Below, piece after piece: positions 16,381-25,743 of a DNA stretch of 64,000 bases (positions within the stretch are counted from its first letter, which is position 1; every line of letters begins with the position of its first letter). Below the pieces are notes generated by a model. The model was not told the DNA's origin. It saw only the letters and a program-made list of their open reading frames with translations, and ran no database searches. Source of the stretch: Pseudanabaena sp. PCC 6802 (lineage in GTDB: Bacteria > Cyanobacteriota > Cyanobacteriia > Pseudanabaenales > Pseudanabaenaceae); assembly GCF_000332175.1 (NCBI RefSeq), contig NZ_KB235914.1, forward strand, positions 2,047,368 to 2,111,367. Reading direction: 5' to 3'. The position numbers and the translations under genes were made by a program.

Positions 16381-16809
16381 TTAAAATCCGTAAACAAACC
16401 AAAAATCAACAACCGCATCGGCACCTCCAGCCTCAGCGACGAATTGGCCGCGCACGAACTGCGCTGGCACCAGAATTGGATTTGAGACAAAGTAAACCCC
16501 GTTAGTCGTTACGTTTATGTCAGCGCCGATCTTCGCCCAATTTGCGCCATCGGGGCTAATCTCGACATTCAAATCGACCGAGGTATTAATCGAATCGACC
16601 TTGTAGTAAATCCCGATTTTGTTGTGCCCATAGCACGGGAAGTCGGCTGTGAAGCCCGGATCGACAAGCTGATAGGTATTTACGACCTGTCGAATTCCGA
16701 TCAAACTCGTCAAGCTATTCGGCGCGTAAGGATCGACGTTACTGCCAGCTCCTTCCGCTTTGAGATAAACCTCTGCGCCGTCTGCGTTTCTCGCCTTAAT
16801 ATTTGCCAC
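16381..16809 (-). CDS. Tail-region beta-sandwich protein, unknown
   Basis: A 142-residue protein. The start is the GTG at 16809 (VANIKARNADG), which overlaps the TAG of the upstream gene by one base and has GGAG just before it; the longer frame shadows the upstream gene. DLNVEISPDGANWAKIGADI is typical of jelly-roll or discoidin-like virion proteins. Probably part of the tail tip. Confidence 0.5.
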   Translation of the reverse strand: MANIKARNADGAEVYLKAEGAGSNVDPYAPNSLTSLIGIRQVVNTYQLVDPGFTADFPCYGHNKIGIYYKVDSINTSVDLNVEISPDGANWAKIGADINVTTNGVYFVSNPILVPAQFVRGQFVAEAGGADAVVDFWFVYGF

Positions 16810-18833
16810 TACAGTACTCCTAAAGTAAGCGAATTTTCGCGCAAGTCGATCCTGAAATCTATTGCGCCAGGGTCGGTATAAGCGTATGCGGTCGCCGCCA
16901 GTTCGCAGATGCCGCAAGTCGCCAACAGGACGTTGCCGGACACCTCGCCTTCTGCCGCCACAGAGCAGGCACCTACATTTGCCGCCAGTTGTGCGCGTAA
17001 CAGAGGATTTACCAACTGCACGCCGTTGGCCTCGATCAGGATGCCATTGGCGACGATGTAGGACTCGGTTTGGGTGTGGCTGTAGGTAAGGCCGTCCAAT
17101 AGCAGTTTATAGGTGGCACCCTTATAGACTGCATCCACGCGCATGAGGGGCTTTACAGAGCTAGACAGCCAGGCATCCGACACGCGGAAGCCTATTCTGC
17201 GCCCGAATCGCCTGCCTACGATCAGGCGATTAAAAATCAGTCCATACTGGTATAGCTGCTCGTTTGAGGTGCAGCCTTCGACTGAGATAGGCCGCTTGCG
17301 CTGCACAAAGCCACCTCCCGCCAAAGGCTGGGTAAGCACCGCCGCTTTGATTTGGCGTTCCTTTTGCGAGCGATCTGGATTGCGGTATTCGACGGCGGGC
17401 GGTTGTAGATCCGGGGTATTGCCGCGCTGTACGATGTCATCCCTACTCGGATCGCTGGCGGGAGCGTAGGGCTGCACCACATCGGGGTTTACCCTCACCC
17501 AGGCCACGCGATAGCGCTCCGTAGCGACCCAAATCCCGGATTTAGGCGGATCTTCCCGCCAATTTTTCTGGTAGCTTTCGCTAAAGCGCATCGACTTAAA
17601 GACCCCATCATTGGGGCTGACGCGGATGCCCACTTCCCTCGTTTCGGAGTCGATCGATTCGACCAGATTATCGGACGAGTATTTCCAGGTAATAATCTCT
17701 TCCTTAGTCTGGATAGGTGCGGTACTTGGATTCTCTGTGTAAACCAGCGTAATTGGCTCGGAGACCCGGATCTCCCGCCTGAAAATTCGCCCGAGATTAT
17801 CGAACCACGATAGGTCGTCGGTCGTGGTGACGGTTATTAGCCGCAGAGGATCGGCAATAATTCCGCCCCCAAGATTACTTACGTTGCCGCCAGATTCGGA
17901 GGGCTTGGGAGGCTTTGCAGCAACGAAAGGCTTCTCGATAGTCGTGACTACTCTTTGCCGCCGAGTGACCGGATCGTAGCCGTAATCAATTATGGTCTTG
18001 CGCTCTTTGATTACCGATCGGTAGGGCTGGTTATTGCCCGGCAGAAACTCGCCCACCGTCCCGTACTCCACCAAAGTGGTAGTGCTACCAAGATTCGGAT
18101 TAATCAAATCGTAAGCCACGCCGCTGACGATCAGTTCCTCAACGGGGATTTCGTTGCCTTTGCTCGGCTCCCAGATCGTTTCGTCTTTGCCTACTTCAAG
18201 GCTGAGATAAGCTGCCTGCGCAAAGTCGATCGCCGTATTCCGCGCCGTGCCAGAGCTATCGCAGTAGAGAAATTGATTCACTGCGCGAGCCAGGGTGCCT
18301 GCTTGCTCGGCGTACCCACCGCCGCGTTTGGGCAGCGGGTAGTCAAAGGAGCCGCTAATCGAGGTCAGCGAGTGGGGGATTTGGGCAGCGTCAAGGATTC
18401 TGCCGATTACAGTGTGGCGCGGGGTGCTCACGCCGATCTGTACGCCAGACACGTCGCTGTCTGGCTCGCGGAAATTGTTGAGCGAAATAGCACAGCCAAG
18501 CTGGATAGCGAAGTCGCTGTTAATCTCCGCGTCGGTTGGCTCGTCAAGGATATAAAGCTTGCCGCATGGGTGGTTCGCGAACGTGCCGGAATCGTTGCGT
18601 ACCTGCACCTGTACGCTCTGTCCCCGCGCCCACTGAGTGGGGTTGAGTTCGTAGCGCGGATCGCTAGGCAGTGCGTTGAAATTGGCTGGCAGCGATAGCG
18701 TGAGTTTAGCCTCAATTTCGATCAAGCCATCGTCAAGCTCGGTGTACCCCGTCGTAAACTCGGTCACCCAGTCACTCCAGTCCTGGGTGCCGATAATTAC
18801 GGATAAAGCCTTGGCGGCGATGATGGTCGTCAT
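16809..18833 (-). CDS. Tail hub / tail-associated structural protein
   Basis: A 674-residue protein encoded directly after the tape measure, overlapping it by 4 bp. In siphophage gene order this slot holds the distal tail or tail hub protein. The first half is rich in beta strands with QSVQVQVRNDSGTF and GKLYILDEPTDAE, and the C-terminal third has repeated VRV/VGR-like segments. No enzyme motif is seen. Assignment rests on position and size. Confidence 0.6.
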   Translation of the reverse strand: MTTIIAAKALSVIIGTQDWSDWVTEFTTGYTELDDGLIEIEAKLTLSLPANFNALPSDPRYELNPTQWARGQSVQVQVRNDSGTFANHPCGKLYILDEPTDAEINSDFAIQLGCAISLNNFREPDSDVSGVQIGVSTPRHTVIGRILDAAQIPHSLTSISGSFDYPLPKRGGGYAEQAGTLARAVNQFLYCDSSGTARNTAIDFAQAAYLSLEVGKDETIWEPSKGNEIPVEELIVSGVAYDLINPNLGSTTTLVEYGTVGEFLPGNNQPYRSVIKERKTIIDYGYDPVTRRQRVVTTIEKPFVAAKPPKPSESGGNVSNLGGGIIADPLRLITVTTTDDLSWFDNLGRIFRREIRVSEPITLVYTENPSTAPIQTKEEIITWKYSSDNLVESIDSETREVGIRVSPNDGVFKSMRFSESYQKNWREDPPKSGIWVATERYRVAWVRVNPDVVQPYAPASDPSRDDIVQRGNTPDLQPPAVEYRNPDRSQKERQIKAAVLTQPLAGGGFVQRKRPISVEGCTSNEQLYQYGLIFNRLIVGRRFGRRIGFRVSDAWLSSSVKPLMRVDAVYKGATYKLLLDGLTYSHTQTESYIVANGILIEANGVQLVNPLLRAQLAANVGACSVAAEGEVSGNVLLATCGICELAATAYAYTDPGAIDFRIDLRENSLTLGVL

Positions 18834-21800
18834 AGGCGGGCGAGCCTCATCTGCTGGCGACTATTCTCGTGGAGGAACCTGACGGCCTCGCCTGTGGGGT
18901 CGGGGGCGCTGATATTGAGACTTTGGATCGTGGTACTGGAGGAACTATTCGTCGAGGTCGGTGATTGTACGCGGAAGTTGGGGGCGCTGCGGCCAAGGTT
19001 GCCGAGATCGCTCTGGTAGATTTGCGAGCTAAACAGTCCTGCCAGCAGCGTTTTGGCATCCACCACCAGATTGCGGTAGATGCCCTGATCGCCTTTTTCT
19101 GCGGATTTCTGGGCTTTGTTCGCCAGGGCGCGAGCTGTCTCCAAATTGCCCTGCGATAGTTCTTGGGCGATTTCACCGACTGCATTGCGGATGAGTTCTA
19201 CGCCCAGTTTGGCGTTAGAGATTTGATTAGCGGCGTTGAAGCTAAGCCCAGAACCTTTGCCGAATTCCTTGGACAGGATTTCATTGAGGCCACTCATTGT
19301 GTTAATCAGCGAGGCTTGCACGAAATCTTTGAGGCCGCCTGTACCCTGCGCGAAAGCGCCAACAAATTTGGCGGATTCGGGATTAGAAAGGACGTGAGTA
19401 CCCCGATCCGTAACGTTGATAAGCTCGGGGCCGCGCTCGCCTACTAGGGCGATGCCGGATTTGATCGGCTTACCGCGAGTGCCGGAGGCAAAGCCCCCTA
19501 CCAATTTCTGGCGCTTCAGTTCCTCGGTATTCTTGAGGATCTCTTCTAGCGTACTGCCTGCAACTGTTTGTCCGGTCTGGGCTACCGCAATCCGCTGGCC
19601 AAGCACTGATTTGGCAAATTCCGCGACCTGTCCGTTGAGGGCGGTAGAAGCCGCTTCGCCGAAGAGTTGGGCGGCTTCTTTATAGTCAAACTCTGCGCCC
19701 CCAATATTGATTTTTTCGGTACTGGATAGCCCTGCCTTGGAAAGCTCTTCGGCACGAGCTTTAAAGATAAAGGCTGCTTTCTCGAATTCGTTGGTGAGTC
19801 CTTGCGAGGCGGCAACTGCCTGCTGTTGAGCGACTGTTTGTCCAGGCGAGCTACCGATAATGCCATCTGCAGCTTTAGCCTCTGTCTGAATATTGCCGCC
19901 AAGTCCAGTGGCAGAACCCTGAAAACGGGTTGCGCCGTTGGCAAACGCCGCTTTGACCGCCAACGCTTGGGAGAGAAGCGCCTTTGTGTTCTCGACCATG
20001 CCAGCGATCGCCTGATTTAAGAGGTCGGCAGCGGTTACTGCTTTCTCAAATCCAGTGGCGATATTGTCCCCTGTTGCTTTGCCTAGCATTGCAGCTAGGT
20101 CGAGTTCCTTATTGAGTTCCTCGCTAAAATCGGAGCTTTTATCGAGTTGGGCGTTGAGATTGGTAATCGTGCCGTCACTGAGCTTGATTACTTCGGAAGT
20201 TGCGCCAAACTTCTTATTGAGATCGTCAACCGTCCTAATCGAATCACCTAGCTTTTGATTGACGGAAACGATACTGCCATCAGTTAACCTTACGACTTCG
20301 GGCGTGGACTTAAGGCTATCGTTCAGCGTCGAAGCACTGACAGAAGCGTTGGTTAATCCGGTGTTGAGGATTGGGATTTGGGCGTTGACATTACCAAAGG
20401 ATTGGGCGATCGCCCCGATATTAGTCGTGGTTTGATTTGCGTTTGCATTGATGCCGCCAAACACTTCTTTTAGCACGTCCGCTGCCGTAGCAGTCTGGCG
20501 TGTCTCGCGGGTTTGCTGCTGCTGGGTCAATACCGTCTGTTTTTGCAGCTCGTTAAGCTGATTGGTACGGGCGATGCTCTCGTCATCGAGCCTGAGCTTC
20601 TCTTCAGCCGCCGATACCACCTGCTTTTGCAAGTCCAGCTCGCCAGCCGTCACGCCTGGCTTTTGTTGGAGTTTGAGCAGGTTCAGGCGCTCCTGTTTCA
20701 GCGCGATATCATCCTGAATCTTTTGCCTTTCCAACTCTGCTACTTTGAGTTGCTGAGTAATATCCAGCTCTTTGAGCTTGGCAGCAAAAACTCGTTCTTC
20801 GTTGATGGCCTCCTGCTGCTGGATTTGCAGTTTGAGCTGCTGGGACTCGCGTTGAAGTCCCAGTGCTTCGGTAATTTTGAGTTGATTTTCCAGGCGGGAT
20901 TTGGCGAGGTTGCCCTGCGCTTCTTCCAGTCCCGATTGAGCGCTCAGAAGTTCGGCGCTACTCCTCAAACTCGTGAGAATTTTGTCCTGCGCGGCGATAC
21001 GAGCATCGCCTTGCAGCTTGGCAACGCGCCCTTGTTCCTCTAATCCCGCGACTACCTGCGCTCTCAGCGCGTCTTCAGCAGCTCGCACTTTTTCAATGCG
21101 TTGGAGGTTAGCGGTGGCCAGTTCGTCGTTTAGCGAGATTAGCTTTTTCTGCCCTTCCTCAGGCGATAGCTTGCCTGCCGCTTGGGCTGCCTGGACTGCG
21201 GCAATCTCGTCTTTGATTGCCTGAACGCGAGCGATCGAGGCATTTTTTTCGATCTCTGTAATGCGCTTCGCCTCGACTTCACGCGCTAGGCCCTGCTCTT
21301 TAATCGCGGCAATCTGATTCGCGGCTGTAATTTTTACTATCGCCTCAGCCCTATTATTAGCCTCCTCAACTGCGGCTAAAGCTTTCTTTTCACCTTCTTC
21401 CCTTTGCTTGATTTGAGACTCAGCCAGGGATTTGCGGGCATCAAAACCCGCCTTTTCAACCGCCAAAATTTCGTCGTTGACCTTTTTGATTTTCTCCTTA
21501 TCGGTTTCACCTACCAGCTTGGCACGCAGTACTGGTATTTGAAGTTCCGCTAGCTTGATGCGATCGCGGAATCCCTCTTCCTCAATCCTGAGTAACTCTG
21601 CCTGTGCTTCCTTGGCTGAGGTCGCGCCTTTAGCTTGCGATTCCTTAATCAGTACGGATTGCTCGGTAATGCGCCGCGTAATCCCATCCGTATTTTTTTT
21701 GTAGGCTTCGGTAAGCTCTTCGAGAGTTTTAGTCGCCTGCTTTTGCGCAGTTGCGGCCTGTGCGGTCTTTTTCGCGTCTTCCTCCAGGAAAACAATGCGG

Positions 21801-24445
21801 CCTTGGAAAGTCGCCTTTTGCCCTTCCAGTAAGCGAATCGTTGCATCTATCTGCGCCTGTAGTTCGGCATCGGCGGTTTTGACTTTGCGAAGGGATTCTA
21901 TTTGAGCGTTGAGGCTGGCTATCTGGGTTTCGGCCTCCTTGCGGAACGCGGCGATGCCATTAGCTCCCAGCTTGGCGGCCTCTCCTGCCTCCAGGGTCAC
22001 CAGTCCATATTTGCCCAGGATTGCCTGTCCGCGATTAAGGGAGATACTGAGCGCATCGAATGTTTCCGAGAATTTAATTTGCTGCGCTTGTGCTTCCGCT
22101 TGCGCTTTAGTAATCTGCGCGGTCTTACCAGTATTTTTGGCAATCTGATCGCCGAAGCGATCGCTAGCATCGGCAGCACCCTCGGCAAGATTTTTCCAGT
22201 TAATAAATGCTGTAGCAATTTGATCTATCGGGTTCTTGGCACGATTCATGCCCTTAGCCAGGGCATCAACCGAATCATTAAATAAATCTACGGCGCTGCC
22301 ATTTTCGTAAATCGTAATACCAAAAAGCTTGAACGATTCTCTTCCCTTTTCGACACTTACCCCCGTCGCCGCGATCGCCGCATCTAAGCTTTTACTGAAT
22401 TCGTCGAAGATCTTGATACCTACAAGTTGGTCTAGCCCTTGCAGGAACGTGTCGATGATGCTGCGACCTGCTTCAAAGGAGCCGTAGAAGATCGCGACCG
22501 TGGCCGCAGATTGAAGCAAAGCTGGAACAAATGTCTTGAGATGCTTAACCACCGCAGCCAAAACATTAGAAAGGACGGGCAGCACTTCCTTTGCCAGAAA
22601 TGCGGCAGTTGCGGTAAATGCCTTGGCAATCAGGCCAGCAATTCCCAAGCCTTCACCAAATAGCTTGACAGACCCTACCGCGGTCAGCATTTTTTGAGCA
22701 ATAACCGCAACAATCGAAGCTGTTTCAGCTATTCCCGTTACAAAGATTCCAATGCTTTTGATTTGATAAACGAGAATTGTATTTAGGAAAGTCATTGCCG
22801 CGCCCAGAGCCGCCTGCGCACCCGCCAGAACGCCAGCCTTTATAGCAGCCAGATCCAGACTCAAGCTGTATGCCGTAGTCGTGCCCGTCAATAGACCCAT
22901 GACCGCACTTAACGCTTGCACTGCAACCGCCTGCGCTGTTTGCAATCCGGTAAGAATTGCTGTCCTGGCGCTGGTTAGATCGAGCGTAACGTTTAGCACC
23001 TTAAACGTCGCGTCATAGCCAGCGATCAGTTTTTCGGCTATAAATACTCCAGCTACCCCCGCCGCCAGCCTGACCACTGTGGCAATCAATTCCTTAATGG
23101 TATTAATTACGCCGCCAATCGCGCCATCAAGGCCCTGGAAAGCAGCAACTTGTTGAACGGGATTCAAAATCTCGAAAACGCCTAAAACCTGCTTGCCCGC
23201 AAAAAGCAGCGTCTTCACCCATTCTGAGGCATCTCGGCCAATTCCAATAAAAGTCTCCCTAAAGCGATTTTGAAAAGACTGGAGCTGGTTGTCGACACTC
23301 CCGGTAACCGAATTAAAAGCCTTATCCAGCGCTCCTGTTTCCGTTTTGAGCGACACGATCGCCTTTTGGAAATCCGCCATATTGTTGGCGGTGGCTGGCA
23401 GGATAGCGGAAACCGCCTCGACCGAACCAAATAATTTATTGAGGACTTCCGGGGTTGCACCACCCTTATCGGCGATATCCCTTAACACGCCAGCCAGCCC
23501 CTTGGATTTGAGAGCGGCGGAGTCGAATTGGATACCTAAAGCTTTCGCTTGCTCTACCGCCTGCGACGAAGGGGTAAGGATTGCCGAGATTGCCTGACGA
23601 AGACCCGTGATCGTTTCGCTAGCGCCAAGCCCCTTGGTTGTGGCAACCGAAATTACGGCATTGAGTTCGGTGAGTCCCACGCCCGCCTGCGCGGCAATCG
23701 TGGCAACCTGCCCGATCGAGCGCCCGTACTGATCGACCGTAATCTTCCCTAAATTTTGGGTTTGGATCAGTTCGTTGGCGATCGCCGCCGCTTCGCTGGC
23801 ATCTTTGCCGTAGGCGTTCAGGATTGTGGTTACAGCATCGGACGCAACTCCCAGGTCGGTAAACCCAGCTTTGGCTAGCTTTACGGAGCTAGCGAGGATC
23901 GCCGAAACATCTGCAGTTTTACTGAAACCCGCAGAAAGTACGTCATAAGAACTATTTAGTAAGATGGTCGAGGAATACTGATTTTTTGTCTCGCCTGCCA
24001 GTCGCTGCATCTGACTGGCTAACGCATCTGCTTCGTTGGTCAGCGTCCCCACCTTGGCGCGAGCGTTGTCAAATTCCTTGAAAGCGCCAAACGCCTCTTT
24101 TCTGATCGTCTCAAAGGTCGGGATAGTAATCCCGCCAAATTCTTCTAATCCTTGTTTTACTGTATTGACGCTATCGTTTAGGTTGGTAAATACAGTAGCT
24201 GCCGTAGTGACGACTTCGTAGATATCCAAGAATATGCCGGGCAATTTGGCGTAACCAACTGTTAAAGCAGCGGTTTCTACCAGAACCGCATTGAAACTCT
24301 TTAACTGCTCGTCTGCAAATCCAACGCTTTCCTGGAAAGCCTTGCTATTGGCAACCAATTCAAACAAAGCGCCGCTAGTCTGCCGAAAAGTCTTTAGCGC
24401 TTGATCGGCTTTAGCGGTTATGAGGATTTGCAGATCCTGAGCCAT
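18830..24445 (-). CDS. Tail tape measure protein
   Basis: An 1871-residue protein. A TP901-type tape-measure core lies at about residues 130-400 (ADALASQMQRLAGET, TILNAYGKDASEAA, GLTELNAVISVATTKGLG). Several hydrophobic Ala/Val-rich segments occur at about 440-720. A long coiled coil follows (about 870-1330, rich in E/K/Q, AELERQKIQDD). A Gly-rich end contains GFASGTRGKPIKSGIALVGERGPEL, typical of tape-measure C-termini. Tape length sets tail length; at roughly 0.15 nm per residue this predicts a tail near 280 nm. No sheath gene is present, so the tail is likely non-contractile. Confidence 0.92.
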   Translation of the reverse strand: MAQDLQILITAKADQALKTFRQTSGALFELVANSKAFQESVGFADEQLKSFNAVLVETAALTVGYAKLPGIFLDIYEVVTTAATVFTNLNDSVNTVKQGLEEFGGITIPTFETIRKEAFGAFKEFDNARAKVGTLTNEADALASQMQRLAGETKNQYSSTILLNSSYDVLSAGFSKTADVSAILASSVKLAKAGFTDLGVASDAVTTILNAYGKDASEAAAIANELIQTQNLGKITVDQYGRSIGQVATIAAQAGVGLTELNAVISVATTKGLGASETITGLRQAISAILTPSSQAVEQAKALGIQFDSAALKSKGLAGVLRDIADKGGATPEVLNKLFGSVEAVSAILPATANNMADFQKAIVSLKTETGALDKAFNSVTGSVDNQLQSFQNRFRETFIGIGRDASEWVKTLLFAGKQVLGVFEILNPVQQVAAFQGLDGAIGGVINTIKELIATVVRLAAGVAGVFIAEKLIAGYDATFKVLNVTLDLTSARTAILTGLQTAQAVAVQALSAVMGLLTGTTTAYSLSLDLAAIKAGVLAGAQAALGAAMTFLNTILVYQIKSIGIFVTGIAETASIVAVIAQKMLTAVGSVKLFGEGLGIAGLIAKAFTATAAFLAKEVLPVLSNVLAAVVKHLKTFVPALLQSAATVAIFYGSFEAGRSIIDTFLQGLDQLVGIKIFDEFSKSLDAAIAATGVSVEKGRESFKLFGITIYENGSAVDLFNDSVDALAKGMNRAKNPIDQIATAFINWKNLAEGAADASDRFGDQIAKNTGKTAQITKAQAEAQAQQIKFSETFDALSISLNRGQAILGKYGLVTLEAGEAAKLGANGIAAFRKEAETQIASLNAQIESLRKVKTADAELQAQIDATIRLLEGQKATFQGRIVFLEEDAKKTAQAATAQKQATKTLEELTEAYKKNTDGITRRITEQSVLIKESQAKGATSAKEAQAELLRIEEEGFRDRIKLAELQIPVLRAKLVGETDKEKIKKVNDEILAVEKAGFDARKSLAESQIKQREEGEKKALAAVEEANNRAEAIVKITAANQIAAIKEQGLAREVEAKRITEIEKNASIARVQAIKDEIAAVQAAQAAGKLSPEEGQKKLISLNDELATANLQRIEKVRAAEDALRAQVVAGLEEQGRVAKLQGDARIAAQDKILTSLRSSAELLSAQSGLEEAQGNLAKSRLENQLKITEALGLQRESQQLKLQIQQQEAINEERVFAAKLKELDITQQLKVAELERQKIQDDIALKQERLNLLKLQQKPGVTAGELDLQKQVVSAAEEKLRLDDESIARTNQLNELQKQTVLTQQQQTRETRQTATAADVLKEVFGGINANANQTTTNIGAIAQSFGNVNAQIPILNTGLTNASVSASTLNDSLKSTPEVVRLTDGSIVSVNQKLGDSIRTVDDLNKKFGATSEVIKLSDGTITNLNAQLDKSSDFSEELNKELDLAAMLGKATGDNIATGFEKAVTAADLLNQAIAGMVENTKALLSQALAVKAAFANGATRFQGSATGLGGNIQTEAKAADGIIGSSPGQTVAQQQAVAASQGLTNEFEKAAFIFKARAEELSKAGLSSTEKINIGGAEFDYKEAAQLFGEAASTALNGQVAEFAKSVLGQRIAVAQTGQTVAGSTLEEILKNTEELKRQKLVGGFASGTRGKPIKSGIALVGERGPELINVTDRGTHVLSNPESAKFVGAFAQGTGGLKDFVQASLINTMSGLNEILSKEFGKGSGLSFNAANQISNAKLGVELIRNAVGEIAQELSQGNLETARALANKAQKSAEKGDQGIYRNLVVDAKTLLAGLFSSQIYQSDLGNLGRSAPNFRVQSPTSTNSSSSTTIQSLNISAPDPTGEAVRFLHENSRQQMRLARL

Positions 24446-24446
24446 G

Positions 24447-24821
24447 TTATGCCGCCTCTACAATTTCCACGGCAGCTTTAGGCGATTCAACGCCAAGCTC
24501 TTTTGCTAATGCCTCAGCTTCAGGAACCTTCTGCATTTCCGCAGCGCAAAAGGCAAATGCCCTCACGAGAATATTGAGCGGCAATCTACGAACGTTTTCG
24601 ACTGTCCATTCGGGATCGACGCGGGAACGCATAAATATACCGACAATCTCCGTCACGATGTCCGCATTAGCTAAAGGGTTTGCCTTCAGCTCCTCTTCCG
24701 ATAAATACCGTACTTCTTTGAGCTGCAGCATCTCGTCAACGGTAACGGTTTCGTAACTAGGGATTTTGACTGATGGCGACAATTCGCATCCTCCAGTCCC
24801 AAACTCAGAAAAATTAATCAC
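24447..24821 (-). CDS. Tail protein preceding tape measure, unknown
   Basis: A 124-residue acidic helical protein (VDEMLQLKEVRYLSEEELKA) ending two bases before the tape-measure ATG. The position, between the G/GT chaperone frame and the tape measure, suggests another tail assembly factor. No family recognised. Confidence 0.55.
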   Translation of the reverse strand: MINFSEFGTGGCELSPSVKIPSYETVTVDEMLQLKEVRYLSEEELKANPLANADIVTEIVGIFMRSRVDPEWTVENVRRLPLNILVRAFAFCAAEMQKVPEAEALAKELGVESPKAAVEIVEAA

Positions 24822-24834
24822 GCTTTGCGCTCCT

Positions 24835-25266
24835 TTAATCTGTCGCTAACCTAATCAGTTCAAGATCCAATTCATTTAAAGCCAACTGCGGAATCTTGCC
24901 TTCCGCCTCCAACTCCAACACGATCCGCGCCGATCGCCTATCCACCAATTCCCTTGCCTCCTGCCGAGCTTGCAGCCGCGCAACTGGATTAAACCACTCG
25001 TGTTTGGGATTTTTCTCCCCAGCAATCTGACAAATCGCAGTACCCAGATTGGCGATCGCCGCGACTACCAGATTCGATCGCCCCATCTCGATTTCATCAA
25101 TTGCTCTGAGGGCTTGATTGATAATTACGATTGGGGTGTGCTGGAATCTTCCTGCGGCGAAGCGCCGCTCGTTGGGGTAGTAGTACTGGAGCCGGAAGAA
25201 GACTGCTCCCCAATCGGTTTTTTTTCGTCGCCTCCAGCCTCCTCCAGCTCTTCTACGGGCTCCCAT
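24835..25266 (-). CDS. T-frame of tail assembly chaperone (expressed as G-T fusion by -1 frameshift)
   Basis: This frame overlaps the G gene and is offset by -1. Its own ATG lies inside G without a good ribosome site. At 25225-25218 the minus strand has eight A residues; G reads GAA-AAA-AAA-CCG, and a -1 slip on A-AAA-AAA gives AAA-ACC-GAT into this frame. The fusion would be about 238 residues: 111 from G and 127 from T. This G/GT arrangement ahead of the tape measure is a widely conserved siphophage strategy for tail chaperones. Confidence 0.75.
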   Translation of the reverse strand: MGARRRAGGGWRRRKKTDWGAVFFRLQYYYPNERRFAAGRFQHTPIVIINQALRAIDEIEMGRSNLVVAAIANLGTAICQIAGEKNPKHEWFNPVARLQARQEARELVDRRSARIVLELEAEGKIPQLALNELDLELIRLATD

Positions 25267-25550
25267 TGCCGCATTTCGCCGATCATGAAGTTCTTGGCAG
25301 CTTCGATCAGGTGCATGGGCAGGCGATCTAAATCCAGAGCGTCGATCAGCTCTGGCCTGAAGTGATTCTCGGGACGCTTCAACCCCATGCGAATTAGATC
25401 GAAATATGTCACCCCTTCTTTGCTGATGGACTCCTGTTCGGCAACAGTCAGACTGCCGTATTTCGGTATGCGCAAATCGAGCGTTTCACTGTCCATGCGG
25501 ACGGCACAAACATTGCACCACTCCTTAATCTCCAACTCAAACGCTTGCAA
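25125..25550 (-). CDS. Tail assembly chaperone G-like protein
   Basis: A 141-residue protein. The first ~95 residues fold as a mixed domain (LRIPKYGSLTVAEQESISKEG). The C-terminal tail is disordered and Ser/Thr-rich (SSSGSSTTTPTSGASPQEDS) and would be lost in the frameshifted G-T product. Slip site at 25218-25225. It overlaps the 68-aa upstream gene by 14 bp. Confidence 0.7.
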   Translation of the reverse strand: MQAFELEIKEWCNVCAVRMDSETLDLRIPKYGSLTVAEQESISKEGVTYFDLIRMGLKRPENHFRPELIDALDLDRLPMHLIEAAKNFMIGEMRQWEPVEELEEAGGDEKKPIGEQSSSGSSTTTPTSGASPQEDSSTPQS

Positions 25551-25743
25551 GAGACACCTCTAAATCGTAAATAATCCCTGGCTCTATGCCAGTCAAATCC
25601 ACTTCCAATCGCTCCTCACTATCCACGTCTTTGAGGGATACCCGCCCCTGAGGCTCACTCAGCACGAGAATCCCGATCGCTACGCAACCATCGCGAACGC
25701 GCAGATTAATCGCGTAAACGCCCTTAGCCTGCGCCGCTCGCAT
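25537..25743 (-). CDS. Small tail protein, unknown
   Basis: A 68-residue protein starting at an ATG that overlaps the stop of the tail tube gene. Two or three predicted strands (CVAIGILVLSEPQGRVSLKD) are visible. It sits between the tail tube and the chaperones. No family recognised. Confidence 0.5.
   Translation of the reverse strand: MRAAQAKGVYAINLRVRDGCVAIGILVLSEPQGRVSLKDVDSEERLEVDLTGIEPGIIYDLEVSLASV

Noticed and set aside
17955-18698. 247-residue plus-strand frame inside the tail hub gene
   Set aside because: Antisense shadow of a supported gene, with no domain.
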